Shown here piece by piece: positions 63,504 through 64,000 of a stretch of DNA of 64,000 bases; position 1 is the first letter of the stretch; each line of letters opens with the position of its first letter. The notes under the pieces were generated by a model. It was given only the letters and a program-made list of their open reading frames with translations. It was not told the DNA's origin and did not search any database. The stretch covers positions 498,807-562,806 of the forward strand of contig JAFEMH010000988.1 of NCBI GenBank assembly GCA_022495995.1, given 5' to 3'. This DNA is from Adenophora triphylla var. japonica (taxonomy: Eukaryota > Streptophyta > Magnoliopsida > Asterales > Campanulaceae). Position numbers and translations under genes: made by a program.

Positions 63504-64000
63504 ACTTGTGTTCTTTGCTTTTGTATTGATCAATCATATACGCTCAGCAGCACTGGCATTACACAGTCTCTCCATCTTCAAGCCTCCGGGATGCTGAAAG
63601 GAAAAACGTTTTCAGGCCTCCATATCAACATATGTTACTACAACATTGAGAAGTGCTAAACCTCTCAGCAAATGTTATAAAGTATAGAATTCAACATCTA
63701 GTTTACGGTTCAACTAATCTATTAAATGCCCTAGTCACTTGTCAAAGAGAAAAACACAGACTTGGAAACCGGCTCCCCCAGTAAAAATTCCAAAAATAGG
63801 AGGTGGTATAATTCGTAAGAGAAAATAATAAAGAAATTACAATCAAGTAAAGCATCATTCATGAGAAGTTGACGTGCCTACTAGGTGTTTTTAAAGGAGG
63901 GAGTATGAGAAACTTTGTTGTATAAAAACTTAAAAGAATAATACTATGGGCACAAAATAGTCACAAAAATTTGCTTACAAAATCCTAGGTGTAATGATTT
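63504..64000. other. Unassigned sequence at the right edge
   Basis: A short open frame passes through here, but I recognise no protein. GGAGGGAGTATGAG at 63896-63909 looks like a solitary Stowaway end. A gene beyond the window cannot be excluded. Confidence 0.35.

Noticed and set aside
63405..63659. 84-codon ORF at the right edge as a gene
   Set aside because: It begins inside a hAT MITE and shows no homology that I recognise.

Overview
This window is eudicot nuclear DNA. The evidence is a TIR-NBS-LRR (TNL) disease-resistance gene (a class absent from monocots), Stowaway MITEs, Ogre/Tat-type Ty3 elements with plant-mobile-domain genes, and AT-rich intergenic sequence. The species cannot be named from the sequence. 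No rRNA, tRNA or CRISPR array was seen. Intact host genes are scarce. The only host gene is a damaged TNL at the left end, and most of the rest is mobile DNA.

Layout. (1) 252-10072, minus strand: a TNL gene of four recognisable exons (TIR; NB-ARC; linker/first LRRs; LRRs plus a C-terminal jelly-roll-like domain). A young Ty1/copia element (4263-9411, identical-length 488-bp LTRs, TSD TATTC) sits in its first intron in the opposite orientation. A frameshift near 1084 separates the LRRs from the C-terminal domain. (2) 10073-18472: promoter region, probable Helitron remnants, several Stowaway MITEs, an 827-bp Pack-MULE-like element (14646-15472, 9-bp TSD) that captured the first exon of an SKA2-like gene, and a 1.24-kb hAT MITE (17033-18275) with a second hAT MITE (17900-18199) nested in it, both with perfect 8-bp TSDs.

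(3) 18473-60163: a 41.7-kb set of nested transposons whose layers can be read from their ends. The outermost is a Mutator-like element with ~258-bp terminal inverted repeats and a 10-bp TSD (ATAGTTACCC). It was hit by a hAT element (now 19635-52039, TSD CGAGAGCG) and by a CACTA element (52074-59739, TSD TGA). The hAT element was then hit by two Ogre/Tat-like LTR retrotransposons. Element 1 (20332-39070, plus strand, TSD ACCTC) lies inside the transposase reading frame. Element 2 (40128-51118, minus strand) lies upstream of it. Element 1 keeps gag, protease/G-patch, the end of integrase and two antisense genes (DUF7745-like, and a four-exon plant-mobile-domain gene that looks intact), but has lost RT, RNase H and the start of integrase. 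Element 2 keeps only a gag fragment and large tandem arrays. The CACTA element has lost most of its TNP2 transposase, and a 1.36-kb (TATAGGG)n-type array lies where the missing part should be.

(4) 60164-64000: AT-rich repeats with more Stowaway-type and hairpin MITEs and one small hAT MITE. No convincing host gene was seen here.

The most unusual observations are the five-layer nest, a GC-rich palindrome placed 23-24 bp upstream of a TATA-like box in the LTR and again in front of the antisense genes of element 1 (with a parallel arrangement in the LTR of element 2), the telomere-like heptamer array in the CACTA element, and the TNL with a non-canonical MHP motif. All coordinates were read by eye, so repeat counts and percentages are approximate.
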